From NCBI GenBank assembly GCA_963573305.1, contig OY754337.1:83279094-83343093 (forward strand): a stretch of 64,000 bases of DNA. The letters run 5' to 3'. The stretch is from Pyrrhosoma nymphula (lineage: Eukaryota > Arthropoda > Insecta > Odonata > Coenagrionidae). This document shows, one piece after another, positions 63,491 through 64,000 of the stretch. Made by a program: the position numbers and the translations under genes. Each line of letters opens with the position of its first letter. Positions within the stretch are counted from its first letter, which is position 1. Under the pieces are notes generated by a model. The model did not search any database, was not told the origin of the DNA, and saw only the letters and a list, made by a program, of their open reading frames with translations.

Positions 63491-64000
63491 CAAAAAACCG
63501 GAGTGTTATGTTTTCGGCGGCTGGCTATGTATGCATGTTTGTTCAATCGTAACAACTTAATGACTACCGATTTTAATGCACAAATACTTATTTTAACCGC
63601 TGAGTATCTGGGAGTGTCCTAGGCTACATAATATTCGATAAAAAATAATGAAAATAAAAAAACGCCTGCAAAATATAGCACTAAAATATATAAAAACATG
63701 ATTGGTTTTCGCTTTGTTGGATAAATATACATTAATATCTGTTAATAATGTGTTATTACGAATAGGTGTTGCTGGTAATCTGCAACCACATCTGTCACCT
63801 GGCATGCCTTTAGTCAATTGGGAAATGTTGACCTTCGATTAAAATTTTCAAAGCAGTCGTGGACTGTCTGTATATCTGTATACATTTGTTATGTTACACT
63901 GTCTAATTGAATAAAGTCTCTCTGGAGTGCTTACCCGTACCATTTCTCAAAAAGTAGAATGATAAGTGGAAAAATTGTGTTATCATTTGGCAGATTGCTA
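63491..64000. other. unannotated stretch
   Basis: AT-rich, no feature recognised up to the window end. Confidence 0.4.

Overview
This window looks like non-coding, repeat-saturated DNA from a metazoan with a mid-sized to large genome, most likely an arthropod. That call is an inference from the mix of repeats: 5'-truncated non-LTR retrotransposons of the kinds common in arthropods, tRNA-derived SINE heads, many short TIR elements, and Penelope-type hammerhead motifs. I find no complete protein-coding gene, no bacterial-style gene, no CRISPR array, no rRNA and no convincing functional tRNA gene. The DNA is AT-rich with scattered C/T-rich or GC-rich patches. The only host-gene signal I can support is one candidate 77-bp internal exon at 19439-19515, so the window may be intergenic or lie inside a long intron.

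Layout. 1-13 kb: a 278-bp tandem duplication, LINE and SINE pieces, a hAT-like MITE with an 8-bp target-site duplication (TSD), two TTAA-flanked MITE families, a Harbinger-like element holding a possible solo LTR, and a hairpin minisatellite. 13-24 kb: several hammerhead foldbacks (HHF), a long inverted pair at 16.2-17.7 kb, and LINE pieces of four families. 24-36 kb: LINE-B pieces, a TA-flanked foldback, two MITEs sharing one TTAA, a second copy of repeat R1 and another hAT-like MITE. 37-41 kb: a 1.3-kb, 22-bp-unit minisatellite joined to half a MITE, then a second copy of an element with an 8-bp TSD. 43-48 kb: more TTAA MITEs, an inverted hammerhead pair around one of them, and a LINE interrupted by a foldback. 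48-64 kb: foldbacks, a 146-bp tandem duplication, a 177-bp satellite split by a MITE, stacked LINE 3' ends, and a three-level nest at 58.5-59.5 kb.

The most interesting signal is a set of about 17 short foldback elements (mostly about 200-460 bp) found across the whole window. Most carry a minimal hammerhead-ribozyme-like core: CUGANGA, one extra base, a stem II that pairs in each copy but with different bases, GAAA, then a self-complementary stem III such as ACGCGT, ACCGGT, ACTAGT or AACGTT. The two halves of a foldback are head to head. Where ends can be read, one half alone carries an extra tail of about 37-45 bases containing TTCCAC. Seven copies sit between direct repeats of about 12 bp (three exact, four at 10-11 matches). 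Minimal hammerheads are known in Penelope-like retroelements (Cervera & De la Peña 2014). The foldback form, the one-sided tail and the near-constant 12-bp TSD look like a distinct non-autonomous lineage.

A second theme is a group of TTAA-flanked MITE families (called alpha, beta, gamma and delta here) with different bodies but the same GGTGG-like ends. TTAA-alpha alone has about 12 copies or pieces and makes up nearly a tenth of the window. Insertions inside other repeats give natural empty sites that confirm several boundaries. All family names used here are local labels.
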